Source: UBA3206 sp963623875
GTDB taxonomy: Bacteria; Bacillota_I; Bacilli_A; Acholeplasmatales; Anaeroplasmataceae
DNA length: 51,472 bases
Direction: 5' to 3'
Assembly: GCA_963623875.1 (NCBI GenBank)
Contig: CAVFNL010000016.1
Span: 1 to 51,472 of the forward strand
Shown here one piece after another: positions 36,362 to 44,863 of this stretch; positions within the stretch are counted from its first letter, which is position 1; each line of letters opens with the position of its first letter. The position numbers and the translations under genes are program-made. The notes under the pieces were generated by a model, which worked only from the letters and a program-made list of their open reading frames with translations, was not told the origin of the DNA and did no database searches.

Positions 36362-36898
36362 ATGATAACATCTACAGAAATTGAATTTAAAACTTTTATA
36401 ACTAAAGAAAAATATGAAGAATTATTAAAAAGATTATCCGAGGAGGATAGTATTTTAGTTCAAACAAATTATTATTTTGATGATTTGAACCATACACTTG
36501 AATCTAACAAAAAAGTTTTAAGAATAAGGCAAAAAGGGGAACAGTATAAACTTACTAAAAAATCTAAGGGTGATGTTGGTAATATTGAAAATCACATATA
36601 TATCACAAAAGATCAAGCTTTAAATATGATTAAAGATGGGTTTGACGCTAATATTATAGATGAAAATATGTTCGTTACTAATATTTGCAAACTTACTACA
36701 TATAGAACAAAACTAAAATATAAAACAGGCTTCTTATTCTTAGATAAATCTATTTATAACAACAAAACTGATTATGAACTTGAATATGAAGCAACTGATC
36801 ATTCTATAGGAAAAAAAGAATTTGATGAAATTCTTAATGAATTAAATATATCTTATAATCCTTCTTATTCCAAATTTAAACGTGCTTTAGGAAAATAA
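36362..36898 (+). CDS. CYTH-domain protein (YjbK-like triphosphate tunnel metalloenzyme)
   Basis: A 178-residue single-domain protein with the ExExK signature at the start (Glu6-Ile-Glu8-Phe-Lys10), the NYYFDD strand, the RIRQKGEQYKLTKKSK strand pair and LEYEA near the end, as in the tunnel enzymes that hydrolyse inorganic triphosphate or related substrates. YjbK-type proteins are conserved in Firmicutes; the exact substrate is not known here. It shares a terminator with the convergent spx gene. Confidence 0.9.
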   Translation: MITSTEIEFKTFITKEKYEELLKRLSEEDSILVQTNYYFDDLNHTLESNKKVLRIRQKGEQYKLTKKSKGDVGNIENHIYITKDQALNMIKDGFDANIIDENMFVTNICKLTTYRTKLKYKTGFLFLDKSIYNNKTDYELEYEATDHSIGKKEFDEILNELNISYNPSYSKFKRALGK

Positions 36899-36942
36899 AA
36901 ACGTGCATAATGTTGGTTACCCAACATTAAAACACGTTTTTT
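36898..36942. terminator. Bidirectional terminator between CYTH gene and spx
   Basis: Outer arms AAACGTG / CACGTTT (36899-36905 and 36933-36939) and an inner stem TAATGTTGG / CCAACATTA form one long hairpin. A T-run follows on the plus strand; an A-run precedes it for the minus strand. Confidence 0.8.
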
Positions 36943-37378
36943 ATTTTAATTGCGCCTTAAGTGTATTTAAATATTCACACTTAACATTACTATCACAACA
37001 TACTGCATCTACAATTTGTCTTCTTATTTCATCTTTTGTAAATGTTGTAATTTCATCATCATCATAACCTACTTGAAATCTTCTATCATCAATTATAATA
37101 GGTCTTCTTAAAATACTAGGATTTTTGATAATAAAATCTACAAGTTCATTATAATTCATTGAATCGACATCAATTCCTGATTCAACAAATACTTTACTTC
37201 TAGTTGAAATAATATCATCAAATCCATTTGCTGATTTCTTTAATATATTTACTATATCATCTCTAGTTAAAGGTTGTTTAAACATATTAATTTCTTTGTA
37301 TTCAATTCCATTATCTTGAAGCCATTTTATTGCTTTTTTGCAAGATGCACAACTATTAGTAGTATATATTGTAACCAA
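36941..37378 (-). CDS. spx: Global regulator Spx
   Basis: ArsC-fold protein (145 aa) of the Spx family, which binds the RNA polymerase alpha C-terminal domain and controls the disulfide-stress response. The redox switch CxxC is present (Cys10 and Cys13 in TTNSCASCKKA), as are the STRSKVF and LRRPIIIDDRRFQVGY stretches of Spx rather than ArsC. The start is a TTG: AGAGGTG lies 6 bases upstream and the family begins M-V-T-x-Y-T; a GTG three codons earlier is inside the ribosome site. Confidence 0.88.
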   Translation of the reverse strand: MVTIYTTNSCASCKKAIKWLQDNGIEYKEINMFKQPLTRDDIVNILKKSANGFDDIISTRSKVFVESGIDVDSMNYNELVDFIIKNPSILRRPIIIDDRRFQVGYDDDEITTFTKDEIRRQIVDAVCCDSNVKCEYLNTLKAQLK

Positions 37379-37433
37379 GAATATCACCTCTTTAAAAATA
37401 TAACATACTAAAATTATTGTAGCAAGTATTTTT

Positions 37434-37462
37434 AAAAAAAAGATGCCACAAATGTGACATCT
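37434..37462 (-). terminator. Terminator of the opp operon
   Basis: AGATGTCAC-ATTT-GTGGCATCT on the minus strand (37441-37462) followed by at least seven T residues, ten bases after the last opp stop. Confidence 0.85.
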
Positions 37463-37471
37463 AATTTAATA

Positions 37472-39271
37472 TTACTTCTTATATGTATAATATTTATCAA
37501 GAATGGCTTTAGCTGCTGTAACGTTAGCATCATAGTTGCTAGCGTCTCCAGTCCATCCCTTACCATCTTCATTAACACCATTATGATCAACGAATTCTCC
37601 ACCAGCTGGGTCAGTTAAACCTGCACCAACAAATCCAGTAGAAACTGTTTCTCCAGTACCTGTAACTGAAGTTACGATATATTGACGGTTAATTAATAAT
37701 GAAATAGCATTACGAACATCTTGTGCTTGTTCTTGAGTCATATTCTTAAATATACCAGCGTTAACATTCCAGCAATAATAATATGTTCCAAGTTGTCCAA
37801 TTACATGATATTCTGGTTTATCCTTGTATTTACCAACTGTTTCTTTTGACATAGAGTCAATTAATTGGTAAGTTCCCTCTGTATATCCTCCAAGCATTTG
37901 AGAATCATCATCAGAGAACGCGAATGTAATTTTTTCTGTTGTAGTATTAGCTTGATCCCAATAATTTGTATTCTTTTCAAGAACTAAAGCAGTATCAGCA
38001 GTATATGACGAAATCTTATATGCTCCCGATGTAATAGCATCTTTACTCTTAGCCCATTTTCCATTCTTATCAAGATTCCATGCATCATGAAGAATAGAAT
38101 ATGCAGGGAATGCTAATAATTCTTTAAAATATGGATATTCTTGAACTGTTGTTACAGTTAAAGTATTATCAGATTGAGCCTTAACATTTAAGAATTTCTT
38201 CTCATCACCAGCAACTGATGTATCAGATAATGAATTATATCCATCAATTACTTCGAACATATATCCATAGTCTGCATCTAATGCATTTGTAATTCCACCT
38301 TTAGTATATGAAGCAGCACGGTTCCATGAATCAACAACATCTTGTGCTGTAATTGGATCACCATTTGAGAATTTAGCAGTATCTCTTAATGTAAATGTAT
38401 AAGTACATTTACCATCTGCATCCTTTTCTGGTGTTCCATATTCTTCGATTAAATCTTCAGTAAGTTCGATACCAGATTTATCAGTTTTTGGAGTATAGCG
38501 CACTAATCCTGAGAATAAGTGAACATCATATGATCCACCATCAACAGTAGTATTTCTAGCTGGATCAATATCTGCTGGAGTAGATGCTAAAACCACATTT
38601 AAATCTTTTCCTGTTTTATTATCAGCCCATGTAAAGAACTTATATCCTAGTGGTGCTGCATAAACATTAGTTAAACTAGTATTTTGTAACCAGTTATCGA
38701 TATAGTTATAAATTGGCATAATACATCCTGTAGACATTAATAATGTTTCAGCCTTATGCATTAATTTATATCTTGCGTTTGTATCTTGTTCTGACTTAAT
38801 ATATCCAATTAATACATCATAAGTGTTTGCCCATGTTCCACTTAACTTTGTATAAGTTTTGCTACTTCCTTTAATTCCTGAAAGATCAATTTCATATAAG
38901 TAAGAATCTTTTGTATCACCTTTTCCTAATTGGCAATCGTTATTACCAGAAGATGTAACCCACATATCAAGGAATGAAATAGGGTCATTATAGTCAGCTA
39001 ACCATCCATTTCTTGCACAAGTATAGTTTCCTTGTTTACGAGTTTGAATGAATGATGACCATTGATCTTGGGATACATTCATCTTAATTCCATAATTTTT
39101 TAATTGTGCTTGAACTGCTTCAGCAACAGCTTTATTTCCATCATTTGTGTTGAAAATAAAATCAATAGATGGCATGTCAGTATAACCTTTCTTTGACGAA
39201 CCACATGATGCAAGTGCAACTGTTGATGCAACTCCAAGTAAACCTAAAGTTAATATTTTACTTTTTTTCAT
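37472..39271 (-). CDS. oppA: Oligopeptide-binding lipoprotein with circularly permuted OppA domain
   Basis: A 599-residue lipoprotein: signal peptide, lipobox LASC with Cys23, then a family-5 peptide-binding fold in swapped order. Residues 34-215 match the normal C-terminal third of OppA (FNTNDGNKAVAEAVQ, then QWSSFIQTRKQG, ARNGWLADYNDPISFLD, ending PIYNYIDNWLQNTS and FFTWA). Residues 222-599 match the normal N-terminal and middle parts (LNVVLASTPADIDPARNTTV, TLRDTAKFSNGDPITAQDVV, YWDQAN, TYYYCWNVN). The end DKYYTYKK would normally lead straight into GYTDMPSIDF, which here follows the lipobox. AAGGAGG precedes the ATG; the frame open 34 codons further up is not used. It captures peptides for OppBCDF. 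Confidence 0.9.
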   Translation of the reverse strand: MKKSKILTLGLLGVASTVALASCGSSKKGYTDMPSIDFIFNTNDGNKAVAEAVQAQLKNYGIKMNVSQDQWSSFIQTRKQGNYTCARNGWLADYNDPISFLDMWVTSSGNNDCQLGKGDTKDSYLYEIDLSGIKGSSKTYTKLSGTWANTYDVLIGYIKSEQDTNARYKLMHKAETLLMSTGCIMPIYNYIDNWLQNTSLTNVYAAPLGYKFFTWADNKTGKDLNVVLASTPADIDPARNTTVDGGSYDVHLFSGLVRYTPKTDKSGIELTEDLIEEYGTPEKDADGKCTYTFTLRDTAKFSNGDPITAQDVVDSWNRAASYTKGGITNALDADYGYMFEVIDGYNSLSDTSVAGDEKKFLNVKAQSDNTLTVTTVQEYPYFKELLAFPAYSILHDAWNLDKNGKWAKSKDAITSGAYKISSYTADTALVLEKNTNYWDQANTTTEKITFAFSDDDSQMLGGYTEGTYQLIDSMSKETVGKYKDKPEYHVIGQLGTYYYCWNVNAGIFKNMTQEQAQDVRNAISLLINRQYIVTSVTGTGETVSTGFVGAGLTDPAGGEFVDHNGVNEDGKGWTGDASNYDANVTAAKAILDKYYTYKK

Positions 39272-39328
39272 TTTATATTCCTCCTTATATTTCATATAAT
39301 GAAATTTTTTTATATACTTATTAACACT

Positions 39329-39361
39329 CCTGCATGCATTTTGGGCATAAAAACATGCAGG
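39329..39361 (-). promoter_or_regulatory. Hairpin between oppF and oppA
   Basis: An 8-bp inverted repeat CCTGCATG / CATGCAGG (39329-39336 and 39354-39361) lies in the roughly 100-base gap before the oppA ribosome site. It has no T-tract. Such hairpins often protect or set the level of the binding-protein mRNA relative to the rest of a transporter operon; this role is an inference. Confidence 0.5.
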
Positions 39362-39375
39362 TGCATTAACCAAAA

Positions 39376-41148
39376 TTAATTAGATTTTGATTCAATTTCT
39401 TCTTGAACCAAAACACAAGATACAAAGTGTCCAGGTTTAACTTCCTTTAATTGTGGAACTTCTTCCTTACACTTTTCACATGCTCTAGGGCAACGTGTTC
39501 TAAATGGACATCCTGTAGGAACAGCCATTGGAGAAGGAACATCACCTTCAAGTATTACACGCTTATTTGCTCTAGCAGATTTAGGATCTGGTTGAGGCAC
39601 AGCTGATAATAATGATATTGTATAAGGATGTAATGCATTCTCAAACAGTTCATTAGTTTCAGCAAGTTCTACAACTTTACCTAAATACATAACCATAATT
39701 CTATTAGATATATGACGTACTACTAGTAAGTCATGTGCTATAAATAAATATGTTAATCCTAATTCTTTTTGAAGATCTTCAAAAGTATTAATAACTTGAG
39801 CTTGAATTGATACGTCTAAAGCAGATACCGGCTCATCACATACAATAAACTTAGGGTTAACCGCAAGTGCTCTTGCAATACCAATACGTTGTCTCTGTCC
39901 TCCAGAGAACTCATGAGCATAACGTGTTGATTGTTCAGGAGAAAGTCCAACTTTCTTCATTAAATCAAGTACTTTAGATCTTCTTTCCTCTTTAGTTTCA
40001 TATAGATGGTTTACATCTAGTGGTTCAGCAATTATATCTTGAACTGTCATACGAGGGTTTAGAGATGAATATGGATCTTGGAAAACCATTGTACATTGTT
40101 TTCTAAATTGTTTCATTCTATATTTAGAAGAAGACTTAATTCTCTTTAATTGTGCTTTTTCTTTTGCTTTTATATCTTTAACTGAATCAACATATAAATA
40201 ATATTCTGATTCTGCTCTTGCGGCTTTTATATCAGTTTTAAGTTTAACTTTGATTTCATTTACTTTCTTTTGATATGTACCATATGCTTTAGATTTTTCA
40301 ACATTATAATCTGCAACAAGTTTTTCATACATTACGGTTTCTTCAACGTAATTATCCTTTTTGCATTTTTTCCTGTTTCCTGAATTCTTTAATCTAACCT
40401 TATCTTGAATCTTCTTATCCTTAAGAAGTTGCATTGATGCATACTTTTGAGCTTTCGCAGCCTCAATTTTAGGTTCTCTTAGTTTCTTTTCTTCATCAAT
40501 TTCAGCTAAAACTTTTTCTTTAAGTTCTTTAACCTTAGCATCAACATCTGCAATCTTAGAATCAGAGGATTTTTCAACTTTTTTAAGGAATGTTAAAGAT
40601 GCTTCTTTACTTTCTTTTACTATTTTAATCTCATTTGCAATCTCAGCTTTTTTGTCTTCATATTTCTTATCATACCATAAATCTAAATTTCTCATGTCTG
40701 ATTGAAGCTTAGCTAATTCTGAAGTTTTAAAATAGTTATATTTATTTTTGTTTTCTTCAGTTGAAAGATCACCATTTAATTCTTCTTTTAAATATGTTTT
40801 AACTCTTTTATTCATTTCGAATATAAGGTCTTTACGCTCGTTTTTCTTTTCAACTTTTATTTTCTTTAAATCGGAATAAGAACTAATGTTTAATCCATTA
40901 AATATAATATCACCACTAGTAGGATTATATAAGTTCATTATAGAACGTCCTAATGTAGTCTTTCCACATCCAGACTCTCCTACAACTCCTAATGTTTCAC
41001 CTCTTTTGATTTTAAATGAAACATTATCTACTGCTTTAAGTGGAGTGGTTTTAAAAAATCCTGTCGTGATATCAAAATACATCTTAAGATTTTTAACTTC
41101 TAGAAGGATATCCTCATCTTGCTTTAATAATTCTTTATTATCTTGCAT
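39376..41148 (-). CDS. oppF: Oligopeptide ABC transporter ATPase OppF with a long coiled-coil insertion
   Basis: ATPase subunit (590 aa) of the peptide importer. Walker A GESGCGKT (57-64) is followed at about residue 93 by an insertion of some 250 residues, rich in Lys, Glu and Ala and predicted to be helical coiled coil; the core resumes at about 343 with FRKQCTMVFQDPYSSLNPR (Q-loop Gln357), then LSGGQ-type FSGGQRQRIGIARAL, Walker B FIVCDEPVSALD and the Cys-rich C-terminal CPFRTRCPRAC. Ordinary OppF is about 310-330 aa. Similar insertions are known in OppF of Mollicutes. It overlaps oppD by 11 bases with GAGGAGG inside oppD. Confidence 0.93.
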   Translation of the reverse strand: MQDNKELLKQDEDILLEVKNLKMYFDITTGFFKTTPLKAVDNVSFKIKRGETLGVVGESGCGKTTLGRSIMNLYNPTSGDIIFNGLNISSYSDLKKIKVEKKNERKDLIFEMNKRVKTYLKEELNGDLSTEENKNKYNYFKTSELAKLQSDMRNLDLWYDKKYEDKKAEIANEIKIVKESKEASLTFLKKVEKSSDSKIADVDAKVKELKEKVLAEIDEEKKLREPKIEAAKAQKYASMQLLKDKKIQDKVRLKNSGNRKKCKKDNYVEETVMYEKLVADYNVEKSKAYGTYQKKVNEIKVKLKTDIKAARAESEYYLYVDSVKDIKAKEKAQLKRIKSSSKYRMKQFRKQCTMVFQDPYSSLNPRMTVQDIIAEPLDVNHLYETKEERRSKVLDLMKKVGLSPEQSTRYAHEFSGGQRQRIGIARALAVNPKFIVCDEPVSALDVSIQAQVINTFEDLQKELGLTYLFIAHDLLVVRHISNRIMVMYLGKVVELAETNELFENALHPYTISLLSAVPQPDPKSARANKRVILEGDVPSPMAVPTGCPFRTRCPRACEKCKEEVPQLKEVKPGHFVSCVLVQEEIESKSN

Positions 41149-42301
41149 CAGATTCTACCTCCTCTTCATTTAAAGATGCAGGTTTTAATAAACCTTCATC
41201 AAATAATTCTTTCGCATACATGAAGCATGAACATTTATGCATATCATTTACTTGCATTTCTTCAGGATATTCTTTTAAGCATATTTTCATTGCATGTGGA
41301 CAACGTGGACTAAATGCACATCCAGCAGGTAAATTTAACAAGTCTATTGCATTACCTGAAATAGGCACTAATCTTTCATTTGAATTATCTGCGGTAGGAA
41401 TACTACGTAATAATCCCTTAGTATACTCATGTTTAGGATTATAGAAGATTTCGTCCGCAGTACCACGCTCTACAATTTTTCCACCATACATTACAAGTAC
41501 TTCATCGCAAAGTTCTGCTACAACTCCTAAGTCATGTGTAATTAGAATAACTGCCATTCCCATTTTCTTTTGAATACTTTGGATAAGTTCAAGAATTTGA
41601 GCTTGAATTGTAACGTCAAGGGCTGTAGTTGGTTCATCCGCAATTAATAAATCAGGCTCACAACACAAAGCCATCGCAATCATAATACGTTGAAGCATAC
41701 CTCCTGAGAATTCAAATGGATATTGTTTTAAACGTTTCTCAGGTGAGTTAATTCCTACAAGTTGAAGCATTTCAATAGCACGTGCATTAGCTTCAGCCTT
41801 TGTAGGTTTTACTTCTTTAAATCCATCAACATAGGATACAACTTTATTTCCAGATGCATCACGAGTTACTTGTTTTATTTTACAAGCAACTTTTTTTCTT
41901 CTATGAAGCATAATTGCTTCTCTAATTTGGTTACCTATAGTATATACAGGGTTTAAGCTTGTCATTGGGTCTTGGAAAATGATTGACATTTTTCCACCGC
42001 GGATCTTTGATAATTCTTTTTCTGAAAGACCAACCAATTCTCTTCCTTCAAGTTTTACAGAACCACCAACAATTTTACCAGGGGATGATAATATTTGCAT
42101 TAAAGAATATGCTGTTACTGATTTACCAGATCCAGATTCTCCAACGATTCCTAAAATTTTACCTTTATCTAGGTTAAATGTTGAACCATCAACACTCTTT
42201 ACTTCTCCAGCCGGAATAAAGAATGAAGTTTTTAAATCTTTTACCTCAAGAAAGTGTTCATAAGATGGTTTGTTTTCAATAATTTCTTCTTTATTTTCCA
42301 T
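41138..42301 (-). CDS. oppD: Oligopeptide ABC transporter ATPase OppD
   Basis: ATPase subunit (387 aa). Walker A is GESGSGKS (about 54-61), the Q-loop region IIFQDPMTSLNPVYTIG, signature FSGGMLQRIMIAMAL, Walker B LLIADEPTTALD and the C-terminal oligopeptide ABC domain with its cysteine cluster (CAFSPRCPHAMKIC). A basic insert of about 33 residues lies after the Q-loop (from RRKKVACKIK to EVKPTKAEA), absent from usual OppD. TAGGTG six bases before the ATG at 42301 supports that start. Confidence 0.93.
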   Translation of the reverse strand: MENKEEIIENKPSYEHFLEVKDLKTSFFIPAGEVKSVDGSTFNLDKGKILGIVGESGSGKSVTAYSLMQILSSPGKIVGGSVKLEGRELVGLSEKELSKIRGGKMSIIFQDPMTSLNPVYTIGNQIREAIMLHRRKKVACKIKQVTRDASGNKVVSYVDGFKEVKPTKAEANARAIEMLQLVGINSPEKRLKQYPFEFSGGMLQRIMIAMALCCEPDLLIADEPTTALDVTIQAQILELIQSIQKKMGMAVILITHDLGVVAELCDEVLVMYGGKIVERGTADEIFYNPKHEYTKGLLRSIPTADNSNERLVPISGNAIDLLNLPAGCAFSPRCPHAMKICLKEYPEEMQVNDMHKCSCFMYAKELFDEGLLKPASLNEEEVESDAR

Positions 42302-42310
42302 CTTACACAC

Positions 42311-43408
42311 CTACTTTCTAAGTCTTGGATCAAACGCATCTCTTAGAGCGTCTCCAAGTAAATTTAATGCTAATACTATTAAACAAATTGCTGCTGCTGG
42401 TACATATAATCTATATGCATGATCTAACATTACTGAAAGTTTAGATGCATCTGAGGCAAGAGATCCTAAAGATGGCATTGGAAGAGCCACTCCTAATCCT
42501 ACGTAGCTTAAGAATGATTCAGTAAAGATTGCAGATGGAATTTGTAATGCAGTCATAACAATAATAATTGACACACAGTTAGGTAATAAATGTTTAAAAA
42601 TAATTTGAATTGGGGATGTTCCTATAGTGCGAGCTGCTAAAACGAATTCTTGTTTTTTAATAGCCATAATTTGACCACGTACCATACGAGCCATACTTAC
42701 CCAATAAAGAAGACCATAAACTATGAATATCGAAATCATACCAACTCCGACATTTTCAAGGAACGTTCCTTCTATTTTATCTGTAAGCACTTGTTTTAAA
42801 ACGACTGATAACAAAATGATGATTAACATATCAGGTAATGAATAAATAACGTCTACAATACGCATCATTACCATATCTACCTTACCACCACAGAAACCTG
42901 CGATAGCGCCATAAATTGTACCAATGATAAATACGATTATTGATGCGAATAAACCTACAGCAAGTGATACACGCATACCATAAACTACACGGATAAAATA
43001 ATCTCTTCCCATATCATCAGTTCCGAAAATATGAGGGAATACACTTTCACCTGTACTCCTTAAATATTGTTCATAAGGACTATAATGGAATGGCTTGATG
43101 TTCGCAAAGTCATCTGAATTTCCAAGTGAACACCATGACATATACTTCATATCTGATGAATATTTATTAATAGCTAATTGTTCAGAATAATCATATGGCC
43201 AAAACATTGGAATAAATATTGCACATAAAATTAAAATTGCAAGTACAACTAAGCAAATAATAGCAATAGGATTATGTAATAATCTCTTAAATCCATCTTT
43301 CCAAAAGGAAGCTTGAGGTCTCATTTTTACTGCTTGTACTTTTTCTTCTTCTAATGCTAGTATAAAGTCATCAACATTAGGTTGTAGTGAAAATGGGTTT
43401 TTCTTCAT
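42311..43408 (-). CDS. oppC: Oligopeptide ABC transporter permease OppC
   Basis: Permease (365 aa) with an N-terminal cytoplasmic part of about 45 residues, a first membrane segment (PIAIICLVVLAILILCAIF), a long extracytoplasmic loop, and five more segments of the BPD_transp_1 fold. The EAA loop is seen in VLAARTIGTSPIQIIFKHLLPN. The typical end LGDALRDAFDPRLRK is present. It is encoded between oppB and oppD with only short gaps. Confidence 0.95.
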   Translation of the reverse strand: MKKNPFSLQPNVDDFILALEEEKVQAVKMRPQASFWKDGFKRLLHNPIAIICLVVLAILILCAIFIPMFWPYDYSEQLAINKYSSDMKYMSWCSLGNSDDFANIKPFHYSPYEQYLRSTGESVFPHIFGTDDMGRDYFIRVVYGMRVSLAVGLFASIIVFIIGTIYGAIAGFCGGKVDMVMMRIVDVIYSLPDMLIIILLSVVLKQVLTDKIEGTFLENVGVGMISIFIVYGLLYWVSMARMVRGQIMAIKKQEFVLAARTIGTSPIQIIFKHLLPNCVSIIIVMTALQIPSAIFTESFLSYVGLGVALPMPSLGSLASDASKLSVMLDHAYRLYVPAAAICLIVLALNLLGDALRDAFDPRLRK

Positions 43409-43418
43409 ACTTTGCCTC

Positions 43419-44354
43419 CTACTCTAAATCTACTCTTGGATTAACGACTTTATATAAAATATCACTAATCAAGATAAAAATAACAACTAACATGGAACAG
43501 AATACTGTTGTTCCCATTATCATTGGGTAATTCATTGCCGTAATCGCATTAATAAGTTTATTTCCAAGTCCTGGAACAGCGAAAATCTTTTCAACAACAA
43601 GTGATCCTGTAAGAATATATGCAATCATTGGTCCAGCATATGTAATAACTGGTGTTAATGAATTACGAAGTGCATGCTTAAATAAAACTTTAGCAGGTCT
43701 TACTCCTTTAGCACGAGCAGTACGAATGTAATCTGACTCTAGGGCATCTAGAGTTGAAGTTCTTGTAAGACGTACTATGTATGCCATTGGGTACAATGAT
43801 AATGTTAAAACAGGTAAAACATATTTCTTAGGACCATGAGCAAGTCCAAAGTTAATAGGGAACCATCCTGCTTTAGCACAGAACCAATAAAATAATAGAG
43901 CTGCAATAACAAATGATGGTACTGCAACCATGGCAGTTGAGATAATCATAATTAATCTATCTTGCCATCTTCCCCTATATACGGCTGCTAAAACTCCAAA
44001 GAAAATACCGATTACGATAGCAAAAAAGGCAGCTAGTAAACCATTCACTGCTGATACTTTAAAACCTTCCAAAATTATAGAGTTAACTGCTTTTCCAGAA
44101 TCTTTAAGTGAGATTCCAAATTCAAATCTAAATGCATTAACTAAGTATTTAAGCCATTGAACTACTAGTGGCTTATCTAGACCATATCTTTTATTCAATG
44201 CCGCAAGTCTTTCTTCTGTCATACCTTTTTCTGTTAAGAACGGCGAACCCGGAATAGCTTGCATTACAAAGAATGTAATTGTGATAACAGCTGCTATAGT
44301 TACTATGGCCATTAATAATCTTTTAACTATATACATTGCTGTTTTTGTATTCAT
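43419..44354 (-). CDS. oppB: Oligopeptide ABC transporter permease OppB
   Basis: Permease (311 aa), first gene of the oppBCDFA operon. Six membrane segments; the N-terminal motif ITFFVMQAIPGSPF and RYGLDKPLVVQWLKYL are typical, and the EAA loop is YIRTARAKGVRPAKVLFKHALRN (partly). The end FILISDILYKVVNPRVDLE matches the family. GGAGG precedes the ATG. Confidence 0.95.
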   Translation of the reverse strand: MNTKTAMYIVKRLLMAIVTIAAVITITFFVMQAIPGSPFLTEKGMTEERLAALNKRYGLDKPLVVQWLKYLVNAFRFEFGISLKDSGKAVNSIILEGFKVSAVNGLLAAFFAIVIGIFFGVLAAVYRGRWQDRLIMIISTAMVAVPSFVIAALLFYWFCAKAGWFPINFGLAHGPKKYVLPVLTLSLYPMAYIVRLTRTSTLDALESDYIRTARAKGVRPAKVLFKHALRNSLTPVITYAGPMIAYILTGSLVVEKIFAVPGLGNKLINAITAMNYPMIMGTTVFCSMLVVIFILISDILYKVVNPRVDLE

Positions 44355-44414
44355 ATTAATTCCTCCAATTAAAAAATTAAAATAATGTTATACATTAAAA
44401 ATAATAACACGCAT

Positions 44415-44444
44415 ATTTTATTACAATTATTATACAATTGTCAA
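44415..44444 (-). promoter_or_regulatory. Promoter of the opp operon
   Basis: Minus strand TTGACA (44439-44444), 18 bases, TAAAAT (44415-44420). The spacer contains an imperfect palindrome CAATTGTATAATAATTG that may bind a regulator. Confidence 0.6.
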
Positions 44445-44593
44445 CAAAGAGCGCACATTTTTAAGTCATAAACAAAAATAATATTCCTATTTACCACACT
44501 ATTATGACACAAAATATTTAAATGTCTATTATTTAATGTGGCAATATGAATTATTGTTAATATATTAGGTATCAAAGCGAATAAAATACTAAT
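44445..44593. other. Divergent intergenic region between opp and trpS promoters
   Basis: A+T-rich spacer of about 150 bases with no convincing gene or RNA. A weak inverted match between CCACACTATTA and TAATGTGG (around 44495-44545) is probably chance. Confidence 0.4.
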
Positions 44594-44622
44594 TTGACAA
44601 ACAAGTAGTTGTAATATATAAT
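44594..44622 (+). promoter_or_regulatory. Promoter of the T-box-trpS unit
   Basis: Perfect consensus: TTGACA (44594-44599), 17 bases, TATAAT (44617-44622). Confidence 0.85.
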
Positions 44623-44629
44623 TGTTTCA

Positions 44630-44832
44630 AACGAAGATACAGGAATAGTACTTATTTAAATTAATTAAGAGATAAGGTGGTTGGTGCGAACCTTATATAT
44701 TTAAATAACGAATGGACCTTGTTGAGTGAATTAGCCGTAAGCTTGCGTTAAAAGCATAAAAGAGCCTATGTTATATATAATATAGGAATTAAGGTGGCAC
44801 CGCGTTTAATCGTCCTTATTTTTTGAAATTTG
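44630..44832 (+). promoter_or_regulatory. T-box leader specific for tRNA-Trp
   Basis: A T-box regulatory leader that senses uncharged tRNA. Stem I has the GGTTGGTGCGAACC-type hairpin and a specifier loop GAATGGACC with the Trp codon TGG at 44713-44715. The T-box itself, AAGGTGGCACCGCG, is at 44791-44804; CGTCCTTATTTTTT follows as the terminator side. Uncharged tRNA-Trp would stabilise the antiterminator and allow trpS transcription. Confidence 0.93.
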
Positions 44833-44863
44833 GACTTTTTTTATTTTTTAAGGAGTGATATTT

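Noticed and set aside
39272..39373. A 34-residue N-terminal extension of OppA
   Set aside because: AAGGAGG lies directly before the ATG at 39271 and a signal peptide starts there; the extension would hide it and covers the oppF-oppA hairpin.
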